NCBI GenBank assembly: GCA_949300335.1
Contig: CASGDV010000097.1
Coordinates: 1-44,939, forward strand
Direction: 5' to 3'
Source of the DNA: an uncultured Bacteroidales bacterium
GTDB lineage: Bacteria > Bacteroidota > Bacteroidia > Bacteroidales > UBA932
DNA length: 44,939 nt
Shown here piece by piece: positions 32,258-41,887 of the stretch; positions within the stretch are counted from its first letter, which is position 1, and the number at the start of each line of letters is the position of its first letter. A program made the position numbers and the translations under genes. The notes under the pieces were generated by a model. That model ran no database searches, had not been told where the DNA came from, and saw only the letters and a program-made list of their open reading frames with translations.

Positions 32258-34279
32258 CTACAACCATCCGCCGTTAGATGAGATCATATCGCGTGCTATT
32301 ATGGAAATCTCCTTCGATATTTCCATTCCACCCATCACGTCACCGCTGCCCGTCTGTGTTCCTCCGGCAATAGCCCTGACAACGATCTTCGCAGATCCGG
32401 GTTTTGTCGGATGTATGCTCAGCTTGCCATACTTCATATCAGTTTCATCCTGAAGTCCCAGCGTCTCCGCAGCCTCGCCGGAAACCTCTACGGACAGATA
32501 TGTCAGGTCTGCAGCTCCTCCGCCCATATAAGAACTGATATCCAGTCTCTGGCGTTCACCTATCTTTGCCATGACGCACGGAGTACCTTCTATCTGCATC
32601 AGAAAACGCCAGGCATCAATTGAACCCGTCCCCATATTTCCCTTATAAGGGGCAAGAGACATTGTTCCCAGAGAATTTCCTACCAGTGTCTGCTTTGTTC
32701 CGGTCATGAGGTCATCCAATCTGTTGACGGAAGTAAGCAGCATGCTCTTGAATTCTTCCAGTGTAAATGTTTTACCGAGTTTTCCGGCATATGACAGTCC
32801 AAGCGCCGCTACTCCGGAAACATGGGGACAAGCCATCGACGTTCCCTGCATATAAGCATATGGCGAGTCATATGACGAAGTATTTCCCTGGTCATCAGTC
32901 ATGACAAGGCCTTCCGGCACAGTCGAAAGTACGGCGCCGGCCTCAGTTACCACGCCACCGGTATAATATTCTCCTCCGGGAGCTGCGATATTGCATCCTG
33001 GTCCGTAATTCGTGTAATACGTCGGAAGATTATCGGAAGCGATTGCTGTTACGGATATTATATCAGAATAACCTCCGGGATATCCGGACATGCCAGTTCC
33101 GTCGTTTCCGGCAGCAAAAATAACCAGACCGCCATCCAGTACCGGCGAATTCTTTTTCGAGATGAAGTAATTCAAGGCATCCAGTTCTAGAGGGAAAGTT
33201 CCTTTGTATAAATTGTCGCTCTGGATTGCTCCGGCTTTATATCCGAAAGAGCACTGTAGAATAGAGGCCCCGTTGTCGGCAGCATATTTGAAAGCCTTGG
33301 CAGAGGTTACGGAATTACCTCCTTCCTCTCCGTCAAAAATCTGGCAAGACATTATCCTGACACCGTCACCGTTCCCTGTTCCTCCGGCCACGCCGCATAC
33401 TCCTGTTCCATTATTGTTTACGGCAGCCACCGTACCTGCGACATGTGTCCCGTGACCGTTGTCTCCCGGTTTGTCCCATGTCACCGGGCCGTCGGAAACA
33501 AAATTATATCCGTATATATCATCTTTATATCCGTTCCCGTCATCATCACTGCCGGAATTTCCGTTCATTTCAGCTTCATTGATCCAGATATTGTCCTTAA
33601 GATCCGGATGTGTGTTCATGACTCCCTGATCGACCACTGCGACTATTACGGAAGGATCTCCGGAAGAAAGTTTCCATGCATCCTTGAGATTGATATCGGC
33701 ACCTGCCCTGGCGGTAGGAGCGACAAACTTGTCTCCGATATTATTGTAATGCCACTGGTCTGAAAGGTACGGATCATTGAATGAAGCCGTTCCTGACGCG
33801 GCGGAAGTTCTGGAAGAAGGATGATAAGAAAAAACAGGTCCTACATTTTCAGTAACAAGAATCTTATTATACTGTATCCTGCTTACATTTGCAAACGATG
33901 CGAACTTTTCAGCGACTGAAACGACATCCAGATTTTCAGAAAAATTTACCTGATACCAGCGGTGAAGTCCGAACTTGCGCGTGCGCTCCTCATCCTTCGG
34001 AGAATAAGGGAACACCCTTTTCATTCCCGCTTCACCGAGTTCCAGCAAGATATCCGAAAACACGGAATCGACCGCCGGAGCAGATCCGTCAGCTATTTCC
34101 CCGTCCAGATAAACAATCAGCGAGCCACGGATCGAATTGTCCGGCGTATTTACCGCCTTGCTCTGAAGAGCCATGTTTCCGCTGTCCATTCCGGAATTTT
34201 CACCATCATGCAATGGTCCTTCCTTACATCCGGCAAAAAGAAGAATCAACAACGGATAAAGGAATTTTCTCAGTTTCAT
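32258..34279 (-). CDS. Subtilisin-like (S8) lipoprotein protease
   Basis: A 673-residue secreted serine protease. Signal and lipobox LLILLFAGC put the lipidated cysteine near residue 18. Residues about 50-145 look like an I9/fervidolysin-type propeptide. The S8 domain has a complete catalytic set: Asp217 (VVDQGV), His276 (NGHGTHVAGT), Asn392 (FAAGNDG) and Ser481 (QGTSMACPHVSG). A C-terminal beta-rich module (about 575-660) follows. It is probably displayed on the outer membrane, where it would cut proteins for uptake by the neighbouring SusC/SusD pair. The frame is open to 34303; the ATG at 34279 gives the proper signal peptide. Confidence 0.94.
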   Translation of the reverse strand: MKLRKFLYPLLILLFAGCKEGPLHDGENSGMDSGNMALQSKAVNTPDNSIRGSLIVYLDGEIADGSAPAVDSVFSDILLELGEAGMKRVFPYSPKDEERTRKFGLHRWYQVNFSENLDVVSVAEKFASFANVSRIQYNKILVTENVGPVFSYHPSSRTSAASGTASFNDPYLSDQWHYNNIGDKFVAPTARAGADINLKDAWKLSSGDPSVIVAVVDQGVMNTHPDLKDNIWINEAEMNGNSGSDDDGNGYKDDIYGYNFVSDGPVTWDKPGDNGHGTHVAGTVAAVNNNGTGVCGVAGGTGNGDGVRIMSCQIFDGEEGGNSVTSAKAFKYAADNGASILQCSFGYKAGAIQSDNLYKGTFPLELDALNYFISKKNSPVLDGGLVIFAAGNDGTGMSGYPGGYSDIISVTAIASDNLPTYYTNYGPGCNIAAPGGEYYTGGVVTEAGAVLSTVPEGLVMTDDQGNTSSYDSPYAYMQGTSMACPHVSGVAALGLSYAGKLGKTFTLEEFKSMLLTSVNRLDDLMTGTKQTLVGNSLGTMSLAPYKGNMGTGSIDAWRFLMQIEGTPCVMAKIGERQRLDISSYMGGGAADLTYLSVEVSGEAAETLGLQDETDMKYGKLSIHPTKPGSAKIVVRAIAGGTQTGSGDVMGGMEISKEISIIARDMISSNGGWL

Positions 34280-34337
34280 GTTATCAAAATATTTATAATT
34301 CAATAAAATTAATTAAGCCCGGCATAAATGAAATTAT

Positions 34338-34382
34338 CCCCGGAACGAGCCTGTCCAAAGTTATGAAAATTCTCGTCCGGGG
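34338..34382 (-). terminator. Hairpin between the large lipoprotein and protease genes
   Basis: CCCCGGAACGAG (34338-34349) and CTCGTCCGGGG (34372-34382) pair with one bulged base around a 22-nt loop. It lies 48 bp past the stop at 34430 on the minus strand, with a moderately T-rich stretch beyond. It may attenuate transcription between SusC/D and the protease. Confidence 0.5.
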
Positions 34383-34429
34383 AATGAATCAATCTAAAAA
34401 TTTTATATGATGTATCTTCAAAATTTCAT

Positions 34430-36871
34430 CTATTTTGCCAATCTGTAAGAACTCTCCGCACGTGAAGAGTCTTTTCTCATTATCTTGTTAGAAATCACGT
34501 CCCTTGAAGAAACAACGCTCTCGAATTCTACAGGACGGGAAATGAATCTGGTGTCCTTTGAAACGGAAGTCTTGAGACAGTTGCCCTTCTGTGACAGAAT
34601 TCTGTCTATTGCCGACTTCACTCTTACGTCAAGGGTCTCTACATAATTGACATTCCTGTTCAATTCATTCGAGATCTGTTTCAGAGTATTTGAAGAAATG
34701 GCTTTAGACGACATTACTGAAGATGCTCCACCTGTTTCGGATGCTTTTACAAAGAGAGGATATTTATAATATGTAAGGCCTCCCTGGAATGAAGTCAGTG
34801 CCTCATCCGCGAATACACCAAGATAGAATCCGTCGAAATTTCCCGACAGTCCGTTCCCTGCTGATGCTCCATACTCCACAAATGCCAGATAGCCTTCATC
34901 AACAAGACCTCCAAGCATCAGATAATTACCGCTGAGTACTCTTCCGGTATCATGTCCGAACATCAATGAGGTATAGAAAGTACTGCCCTGAACGGATATA
35001 GGTCCGTAGGAATTGGACAGAGTATATATCACACCCTGATAATATGAAAATACAGTATTTCCTGTCATAGTGCCGAAAAGTCCGGAAAGTTCTATATAGT
35101 CATCGTCTTCCGTATCTGTCAGTTCGCTGTCAAGAATAGTTACTTCAGCGACTTTCTGGCGGTAAGGAAGATCCCCAAAACCATCAATTGCATACAAATC
35201 CCATTTACCGAAGTAAGCCTCGGAAGTTTCTGGCTGGGCATCAATCAGGTCGTTCATGGAATAAATAGCCTGAATCGGATCAGGTTCGCCCAAAGTAGTG
35301 GCGGAAGCAGTCACCAGTTTCGTTTCAAATCCGTTGCCAGCTCTTACCAACAATGTATAATCCGTTCCCGAATTCAAGGAACCGACGACCTTTGAATAGC
35401 CACCTTCGTTGATTTTCTTGACATCTTCTTCGTCGAGTTCGTTTGCAGAAAGCAAAGTCATGATATCTTCCTCGGACATTGACGACAGATTCATGGTCTT
35501 GACGATTGCAGCCGAAGCCGAAACTATATCCTTGCCGTTGATATACATTTCAACGGAATTCTCGCTGGTGAATCCGTCAAATTCGTATTTGTCCGAAACA
35601 ATGAGACCGGCTTTTACTACTACAGGAACCTCATCGCCAGCAGCAACATAACCGAAAGAAACAAAACTATAGCCCTGCATTACACCTGCTTCATCATAAT
35701 TTGCAGAGACAAGGGTATAGGATCCGGTACTCTCAAGACTGACTTCGATGTCGGCAGATTCCGTCAAGGATTTGGCAGTTTCATCCTTGTCGATCTCAGA
35801 CGCTTTCAAGGAAGCATCGGAATCAGACAACGTGCCTTCGAATATACCATATTTCACCTTCTTCACATCGGGTCCGAAAGAGAAGCTGACAGGAAGTTTT
35901 CCGTCAACGGATTCACCAGCCTGAAGAATCACTGAATAATCCTTCACAACGACACCTGGAAGAAGAATTTTAAATGCGCCTGACTCATTTGTCTGATACA
36001 GTCCGCCGCTATTATAATCCAGCATGGCTATCAGAAGTGAACCGGCAGGGAATGTAATAACACCATTGTCATTCTTTCCGAAATAACCGGCAGCCTCAAT
36101 TTCTTCGGCTGTAGTTCCGGAATCCAATTCATAGCCGGCAATACTCCAGAATACGAATTCACCGTAACCCCAGTTCATTCCGGAATAAAAGATATCCATA
36201 TACACTCTTGAAGAATTTGTCGCATTTATCGTCATGTAATGGACAGTCGCATCATCATAATCGCCGGGTTCGTTGTAAGGATAAGCCTCTCCGTAAGGAT
36301 TTACCAGACGGTACATTCCCTTATTCGCCTCATTCTCCTGAATTTCCACAGGATAGCTTACATTATCCACCTGGAAGAAATAGGTAACCAAATCTTCCGT
36401 ATAAGTAGCCATTCCCAAGGAAACCCATTTTGCACGGATAATAGAAAATTCCACGAAAGTCGGATTCGTACCGTATACCATTGCATACTCCGGATCCTTT
36501 ACGGCAAGCTGGCAGCTGTAGCTTTTTCCTATCTCAGCCTTGTCGAAACTTACATTGAAGGTCGTTTCTGTCTGCCCGTCTTCGAATTTTATCTCGGATA
36601 CCTGGAAAATACCATCTTCACTGGCTGTAACGACAACCGGAACCGTTATATCTCCGTTTTCATTCAATCTCCTCGCCGTGAATTCCAGAACAGTCTCCGC
36701 TTCCGGATCGAGTTCATGACTTCCCGAATTTTCCTGCTCAGGGAAGAACACCCCGTAACAATTCTCGAGTTCCGGCGTTCCCTGTTCATAAACATCCTCC
36801 ACCTTGCATGAAACCATTGTCAAAGACAACAGCGCTGCAACGGAGAACAGTATATATGTCATTTTTTTCAT
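34430..36871 (-). CDS. Large unrecognised lipoprotein of the SusC/D locus
   Basis: An 813-residue lipoprotein: signal MKKMTYILFSVAALLSLTMV then SC, the lipidation site. The next 25 residues are acidic, compatible with a Bacteroidota surface-export signal. The body is beta-rich and appears built of several sandwich domains: a Calx-beta-like one at about 30-135, a middle region with GYFGKNDNGVITFPAGSLLI, fibronectin-like segments around 330-530 (for example SLNSGTDYTLLVRAGNG), and a further domain to about 725. The last 80 residues are basic and serine-rich. No family is recognised. Its place directly after SusD (34 bp) is that of surface glycan- or protein-binding lipoproteins. Start at 36871 chosen for the signal peptide. 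Confidence 0.82.
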   Translation of the reverse strand: MKKMTYILFSVAALLSLTMVSCKVEDVYEQGTPELENCYGVFFPEQENSGSHELDPEAETVLEFTARRLNENGDITVPVVVTASEDGIFQVSEIKFEDGQTETTFNVSFDKAEIGKSYSCQLAVKDPEYAMVYGTNPTFVEFSIIRAKWVSLGMATYTEDLVTYFFQVDNVSYPVEIQENEANKGMYRLVNPYGEAYPYNEPGDYDDATVHYMTINATNSSRVYMDIFYSGMNWGYGEFVFWSIAGYELDSGTTAEEIEAAGYFGKNDNGVITFPAGSLLIAMLDYNSGGLYQTNESGAFKILLPGVVVKDYSVILQAGESVDGKLPVSFSFGPDVKKVKYGIFEGTLSDSDASLKASEIDKDETAKSLTESADIEVSLESTGSYTLVSANYDEAGVMQGYSFVSFGYVAAGDEVPVVVKAGLIVSDKYEFDGFTSENSVEMYINGKDIVSASAAIVKTMNLSSMSEEDIMTLLSANELDEEDVKKINEGGYSKVVGSLNSGTDYTLLVRAGNGFETKLVTASATTLGEPDPIQAIYSMNDLIDAQPETSEAYFGKWDLYAIDGFGDLPYRQKVAEVTILDSELTDTEDDDYIELSGLFGTMTGNTVFSYYQGVIYTLSNSYGPISVQGSTFYTSLMFGHDTGRVLSGNYLMLGGLVDEGYLAFVEYGASAGNGLSGNFDGFYLGVFADEALTSFQGGLTYYKYPLFVKASETGGASSVMSSKAISSNTLKQISNELNRNVNYVETLDVRVKSAIDRILSQKGNCLKTSVSKDTRFISRPVEFESVVSSRDVISNKIMRKDSSRAESSYRLAK

Positions 36872-36905
36872 GGTAATCAACATTAAATTTACAATAACTC
36901 ATCAA

Positions 36906-38558
36906 TTATTCGCCTGTCCACAAAACCAGAAGATCCGAAGGGTCCGGATTGTTGTTGGAAGTATTGATTGCAGTGTTGGACTGGAATTCACCTCTCTTGA
37001 TTACAATGTTCCACTGAGGAGAACGTCCCTCGCAGTTCAATGCATATACTCCTGCATGATTCGTTCCCACATAGCCTCTGGTTATACCTTTGTCGAGTCT
37101 CTTGTAATCATACAACAGAAGACCTTCACCCCAGAATTCGACTCTCTTCTGGAAAAGCATCTGCGTCAGGAACGACTGAAGATCAGAGAAATTTGCACAA
37201 TCATATGAACCGTCAGTGATTCTGTACTTCATAAACTCGTTGAGAAGCGTCTTCGCCTCCTGAAGATTGGTATGAGCTTTCGCTTCGATTTCTATGAAAT
37301 ACATCTCCTCGACTCTCATAAGCATGTGATCGGCACAGCTTCCTACAGCGTAATCGGTAACCTCTCCCTGAGCAGGACGGAACTTGATATTCTCATAGTC
37401 CATCGCTGTTTTCAGAAATTTTTCCTTGTCGGCAGCACTTCCAGCAAATTTGTAAGCATAATAATCTTCCCTTGCAGGATCAAGCCACGAATGTTTCCTG
37501 AAATCCGTATCAGGAATCGAATTGTAGAAACTTTTGCTTGCACAGATATGGGAAAGCGGAGCATAACCCCACGTCGCCTCACTCGATATATGGGCTGTAA
37601 AAGTCATGATGTTGCCTATAATCTCACTTGAAAGAGTCAAGCCCCATATCCATGAATTGTTGGCGGAACCGCTGTTGAATCCGGTTGTAGGATCTTCCCA
37701 CTGCGCCTGGGTCAAAGGAGTCTTGCCGCTTTCCGTGATTGCTTTTCTTGCATACTCGGCAGCATTTGCAAAAGCCTCATTATCACCGGACTCAGTCCAA
37801 TAACCCATTTCCAGATATGTTCTTGCGTAAAGGCCGTAAACCGCAGCAAGACCAGGTGTTGTATATGACTTGGTGCCTCCGGCCAGATATGTCGCAGCCT
37901 TTTCAAGGTCTGAAAGGATGAACTCGTACATTGTCTTTCTGTCTGCACGCGGATTATTCTTTGCATCGTCTTCCTTGGTCGTTTCCTTCACGATAGGAAC
38001 AGTAAGGCCCAAAATACTTGATACATCCGTATACTTGTTTGTCTTTGGTTCATAAAGGCGGGCAAGGTCAAGATAGAACATGGCCCTGTATGCATAAGCC
38101 TGACCGAGATAATTTATGGCTTCATCATTGGCCGTTTCCGGATCAATGAGTGAAATGATGTCATTTGCAGCCTTTATCCAGGCATAATAGCAATCCCAGA
38201 AATAAGCACAGTAGATATAAACCTCACCCTGAGCCTGATTCTGAGCATAAGTAAAGAACCTGTTATAGTACGGATTGTCACCGCTCGTAGCCAGGTCCTC
38301 AAGCATGAACTCAGTTCTAAGATGGATTCCGCCGATTCCGAAATCCGTATGGTCATCGTATGCATCGATGTAGCCAGCCGTATTTGCTTTCATCATGGCA
38401 ACAGGAATTGCATTTATCATTGCGGACAAGGCGGAATTAGATGCAGATACCTGTTCCTGGGTCTGGGTCGCTCCCTGAGGGAAGGTCTCCTGTATACAGC
38501 CCACAAGAAGTGCCGAAGCACAGATGGCAGAAAACGATTTCAATAATATGTTTTTCAT
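36906..38558 (-). CDS. SusD/RagB-family nutrient-binding lipoprotein
   Basis: A 550-residue outer-membrane lipoprotein (signal MKNILLKSFSAICASALLVG, then CIQE). It has the all-helical TPR-based SusD fold: DAYDDHTDFGIGGIHLRTEF, YNRFFTYAQ, NYLGQAYAYRAMFYLDLARL (the conserved helix), RADRKTMYEFILSDLEKA, and a C-terminal RVEFWGEGLLLYDYKRL. SusD proteins form the lid over the paired SusC barrel and bind the substrate at the cell surface. The only degradative enzyme in the operon is a protease, so a peptide substrate, as for RagB, is inferred. It is 20 bp after susC. Confidence 0.95.
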   Translation of the reverse strand: MKNILLKSFSAICASALLVGCIQETFPQGATQTQEQVSASNSALSAMINAIPVAMMKANTAGYIDAYDDHTDFGIGGIHLRTEFMLEDLATSGDNPYYNRFFTYAQNQAQGEVYIYCAYFWDCYYAWIKAANDIISLIDPETANDEAINYLGQAYAYRAMFYLDLARLYEPKTNKYTDVSSILGLTVPIVKETTKEDDAKNNPRADRKTMYEFILSDLEKAATYLAGGTKSYTTPGLAAVYGLYARTYLEMGYWTESGDNEAFANAAEYARKAITESGKTPLTQAQWEDPTTGFNSGSANNSWIWGLTLSSEIIGNIMTFTAHISSEATWGYAPLSHICASKSFYNSIPDTDFRKHSWLDPAREDYYAYKFAGSAADKEKFLKTAMDYENIKFRPAQGEVTDYAVGSCADHMLMRVEEMYFIEIEAKAHTNLQEAKTLLNEFMKYRITDGSYDCANFSDLQSFLTQMLFQKRVEFWGEGLLLYDYKRLDKGITRGYVGTNHAGVYALNCEGRSPQWNIVIKRGEFQSNTAINTSNNNPDPSDLLVLWTGE

Positions 38559-38578
38559 GATAATTTTCCTCTCCATTT

Positions 38579-41500
38579 TTAGAATGTAATGTTAATACCT
38601 CCGGAAAGAGTTCTTATAGGTGAATTCACGGCATCGTTTGTTTCACCGTCGAAACTGAACCTTGGATCGAGTCCGTGTCTGTATGACCAGTAGACTATAT
38701 TGTCGCATGCAATATATATCCTCAATTTGTCAACGAAGAACTTTCTGGTTATTTTCTTAGGAAGCGTATAGCCGACCTGTGCATTCTGGAAGTTCAGATA
38801 GCTTGCATCCACGAGGAATCTTGTCGATGCACCGTTGAAATTCTGGTCGTTGTACTGCCACCTTGGAAAATCGGAATCAGGATTTTCAGGAGACCATGCC
38901 TTGAGGACATCCTTATGATAGTTGAATCCGAGAGAACCGCCCGGAGGAGTGACCAGCGAAGCATATCCGGAATCGTAGGTCTTGCCTCCGATGGAATAAG
39001 TAAATGATGCAGCTACATCAAAACCATAGAAAGACAGGCTTGTTCCGAAACCTCCGTAGAGCTTTGGAGTCGGGTCGTCGCAGAGGTAATTTGTCGCCTT
39101 GGAATATTCGGTGGTAACCGTCCTTCCCACGACATTTCCTTTTTCATCGAGTTCATCCATATAGTACTGTGGAAGACCGTTTGTCTTGTCGATACCTGCA
39201 TATTCCGGAAGGAAAAAAGTATTCAGCGGAAGTCCTTCGCCGACGTATTTGTTTCCGTTGGCATATCCTTCATAACCTTCTATGTTTCGTGTCTTCCTTT
39301 CATCAGGAAGCATCGTAATCTTGTTTGTGTAATGCGTAAAGTTCGCATATATGTCCCAAGTGAAATTCCTGGTGCTTATGGCAGTAGCATTCAAGGACAG
39401 TTCTACTCCGGAGTTTCTCATATCTCCGATATTGTCATAATATCCGCTGTATCCGAGAGATGCAGGTACGGAGAACCAGAAAAGCATGTCCGATGTCTTG
39501 CGGTAGAAATATTCCGCAGTACCGGAAAGTCTGCTGCCCCAAAGACCGAAATCGAAACCGGCATTGAAGTTGGTGTTGGTTTCCCATGTTATGTCAGGAT
39601 TTCCTTTATTGACAAATGTTACGGCAATCTCGCCTTCGTTGTTGGAGATAGAATATGTATCGGTATAAAGATAGTTTCCGATACCGTCGTTACCCTGGGA
39701 TCCTATGGAAGCCTTGAGTTTCAACATGTCTACCCAGTCTGCATCAAACCAGCTTTCCTCATTGATGAGCCAGCCGGCACCTACGGACCAGAAATTACCC
39801 CATCTGTGATCAGGATGGAACCGTGAAGACGCATCCCTTCTGTATGATGCGCTGACGAATATCCTGTTCGAAAAATCATACTGCGCGCGAATGAAGTAAC
39901 CTTCATTGTTGTATGTACTCATTGAAGAACTTGACGACTGGCCGTCCACAACGGCACCGTTCAACTCCATATTGTCCATGGAGAAGAGCTTCGTCTTGTA
40001 GCCGCTGAGCGAATAGCTCGCCGACTTGTATGATTCATGTCCGAGAAGAACGCTTACATTGTGAACGCCGCCGAATGTACGGCTCCAGTTCAGAAGCTGC
40101 TGCAAATTGAGGTAGAAAGACCTGCCGTGAGATTTGTAAATGCTTCCACCGGCCGGTGCATACTGTCCGTAATACATGTTGCTCAAAGACGTTCCGCGGA
40201 GTTCGTCTACTCCGACGCCGGCATTGAATGTGAACTTGAAGTCCTTGAGGAATGAAACCTCGGCATAGCCGGTCCCGTTTATTGCATTTCCCTCGCTGTT
40301 GTTCTTGTCAAGGGTAACGGCATGCACGGCATTGGAATTTGCAGCATTGGGCCTGCTCATTCCGGCATTCATCCCGTCACCGTAGTCATACATTTCGAGA
40401 CCCCACTGGTCTATCATTATATTTCCATTGGCGTCCCTGACATAAAGAGGATAGATCGGGGCCATGGATGACGTGAAACTGAATATGTTTCCGGTACTTC
40501 CGGAAGCCCCCTCTTCAGAGTTTCCGTTGTTGTAGTTATAGTTCGTATATCCGGCATTGGCACCTATTTTCAGCCAGCGTTTGGCCTGATAATCCGCTTT
40601 CAGTCGCGCAGTATAACGGTACATGTCCGCGCCGTCTATAATACCTTTGTTGTTCAGATAACCGAAGGAAGCATAGAATGAAGACTTCTCAGTGGACCCG
40701 GATACGCTCACGTTGTATTCCTGGCGCAGCGACTGCTTGTAGGCCTCATCCATCCAGTCGTCAGGATAAAGCAGATAGTCCTTGCCGTTGTATGTAACGG
40801 TACGTCCCAAAGTCGCATTCGGATTTATTTTGCCGTTAGTTCCGATGAATGCCTGTCCTTCAGGAACGGTGTATACGAGATAACCCAGACCTCCGTTCGC
40901 TGCGGAACCGGCAACATTTGCGGAAGCCCTTGCGCTTGCTGCCTCCGGAGTCAGTCCGTTAGCATTGACATAATAATTATACAGAGCCCTGTAATGCGTT
41001 TCGTAATATGTTGCAGGATCGGTGATGTAGTCATAATTCTGGAGAGCCTTTGAGTTTATACCCCATTTTGCATCCACATTGATGACTGCTTCCCCTGAGC
41101 GGCCTTTCTTGGTGGTTATCATTATGACACCGTTGGCTCCGCGTGAACCGTAAAGTGCATTTGAAGCGGCATCCTTCAACACTGTCATGGTTTCGATATC
41201 GCTCGGATTGATATTGTTCATGTTTCCTGAATACGGAACACCGTCAATGACATAGAGAGGTTCGGCATTGACCTGACTGGAAATTGTACCTATTCCTCTG
41301 ATACGAAGGGACGGCGCAACATCGAATGAACCGGAAGAAGTGGTCATCTGGACTCCGGCAACCACACCTTCAATAGCCCTCGTAACATCAGTCGACTGGA
41401 CTTTGGCAATATCCGAAGACTTCACTACGGCTGCAGATCCGGTAAATGATTCTTTTGTTGCCGTACCGAATGCCACAACGATTGTTTCATCGATAAGCTC

Positions 41501-41800
41501 TGAATCCGGATGAAGCTGGATGTTTATTACAGCCCTTCCGTCAATCGCGACTTCCGAATTTACATAACCTATTGATGAGAATACCAGAATCCCGTCAGAA
41601 GGGACCATAATGGAGAATGAGCCGTTTTCATCCGAGCTTGCTCCTGTCATCGTATCTTTAAGCTGGATTGCAGCAAAAGGTACCGGTTCGCCGCTGACAG
41701 CATCGGTAACCTTACCGGTCACTGTTATGTTCTGAGCGAACATTGTCACAGATCCGACAAGAAGCGACAACACTGCGAAAAAAAATTTAATTTTCTTCAT
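38579..41800 (-). CDS. SusC/RagA-family TonB-dependent outer-membrane transporter (left copy)
   Basis: A 1073-residue TonB-linked transporter. Signal peptide MKKIKFFFAVLSLLVGSVTM, then a carboxypeptidase-regulatory-like domain (ITVTGKVTDAVSGEPVPFAA onward), a TonB-box-like region around DETIVVAFGT, the plug with LRIRGIGTISS and LYVIDGVPYSG, the SusC signature NPSDIETMTVLKDAASNALY followed by GSRGANGVIMITTKKG, and the 22-strand barrel ending in GGINITF. It imports oligomers captured by SusD. The frame is open to 41971, but the ATG at 41800 begins the signal peptide. It has no good promoter in the present orientation of the neighbouring invertible segment. Confidence 0.95.
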   Translation of the reverse strand: MKKIKFFFAVLSLLVGSVTMFAQNITVTGKVTDAVSGEPVPFAAIQLKDTMTGASSDENGSFSIMVPSDGILVFSSIGYVNSEVAIDGRAVINIQLHPDSELIDETIVVAFGTATKESFTGSAAVVKSSDIAKVQSTDVTRAIEGVVAGVQMTTSSGSFDVAPSLRIRGIGTISSQVNAEPLYVIDGVPYSGNMNNINPSDIETMTVLKDAASNALYGSRGANGVIMITTKKGRSGEAVINVDAKWGINSKALQNYDYITDPATYYETHYRALYNYYVNANGLTPEAASARASANVAGSAANGGLGYLVYTVPEGQAFIGTNGKINPNATLGRTVTYNGKDYLLYPDDWMDEAYKQSLRQEYNVSVSGSTEKSSFYASFGYLNNKGIIDGADMYRYTARLKADYQAKRWLKIGANAGYTNYNYNNGNSEEGASGSTGNIFSFTSSMAPIYPLYVRDANGNIMIDQWGLEMYDYGDGMNAGMSRPNAANSNAVHAVTLDKNNSEGNAINGTGYAEVSFLKDFKFTFNAGVGVDELRGTSLSNMYYGQYAPAGGSIYKSHGRSFYLNLQQLLNWSRTFGGVHNVSVLLGHESYKSASYSLSGYKTKLFSMDNMELNGAVVDGQSSSSSMSTYNNEGYFIRAQYDFSNRIFVSASYRRDASSRFHPDHRWGNFWSVGAGWLINEESWFDADWVDMLKLKASIGSQGNDGIGNYLYTDTYSISNNEGEIAVTFVNKGNPDITWETNTNFNAGFDFGLWGSRLSGTAEYFYRKTSDMLFWFSVPASLGYSGYYDNIGDMRNSGVELSLNATAISTRNFTWDIYANFTHYTNKITMLPDERKTRNIEGYEGYANGNKYVGEGLPLNTFFLPEYAGIDKTNGLPQYYMDELDEKGNVVGRTVTTEYSKATNYLCDDPTPKLYGGFGTSLSFYGFDVAASFTYSIGGKTYDSGYASLVTPPGGSLGFNYHKDVLKAWSPENPDSDFPRWQYNDQNFNGASTRFLVDASYLNFQNAQVGYTLPKKITRKFFVDKLRIYIACDNIVYWSYRHGLDPRFSFDGETNDAVNSPIRTLSGGINITF

Positions 41801-41810
41801 GGTTGAACAT

Positions 41811-41824
41811 TTAGTTAAACATAT
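41811..41824 (-). promoter_or_regulatory. Conserved leader motif of left SusC
   Basis: ATATGTTTAACTAA (minus strand) lies 10 bp before the left SusC start. The identical 14-mer is 13 bp before the right SusC start (42712-42725). A shared leader element; its role is unknown. It resembles a degenerate -7 box (TATGTTTA). Confidence 0.5.
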
Positions 41825-41831
41825 TAAATAA

Positions 41832-41839
41832 TAAATTTG
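41832..41839 (+). promoter_or_regulatory. Candidate -7 element for the recombinase gene
   Basis: TAAATTTG fits TAnnTTTG, 49 bp before the recombinase ATG. A TTTA at 41810-41813 stands at 18-bp spacing as a weak -33. It lies outside the left inverted repeat, so it would not move with the segment. Confidence 0.45.
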
Positions 41840-41845
41840 TGCACA

Positions 41846-41864
41846 TTTTAACGGGCGTTTAAAT
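41846..41864 (-). repeat. Left 19-bp inverted repeat, candidate recombinase crossover site
   Basis: The minus strand reads ATTTAAACGCCCGTTAAAA, identical to the plus strand at 42667-42685. The core AAACGCCCGT fits the Mpi-site consensus recalled for B. fragilis (ARACGTWCGT) except for the central pair. On this side the site is embedded in a 30-bp near-palindrome (41840-41869, 13 of 15 pairs). Confidence 0.8.
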
Positions 41865-41887
41865 GTGCAAGAATAAAAATCTCGGAA

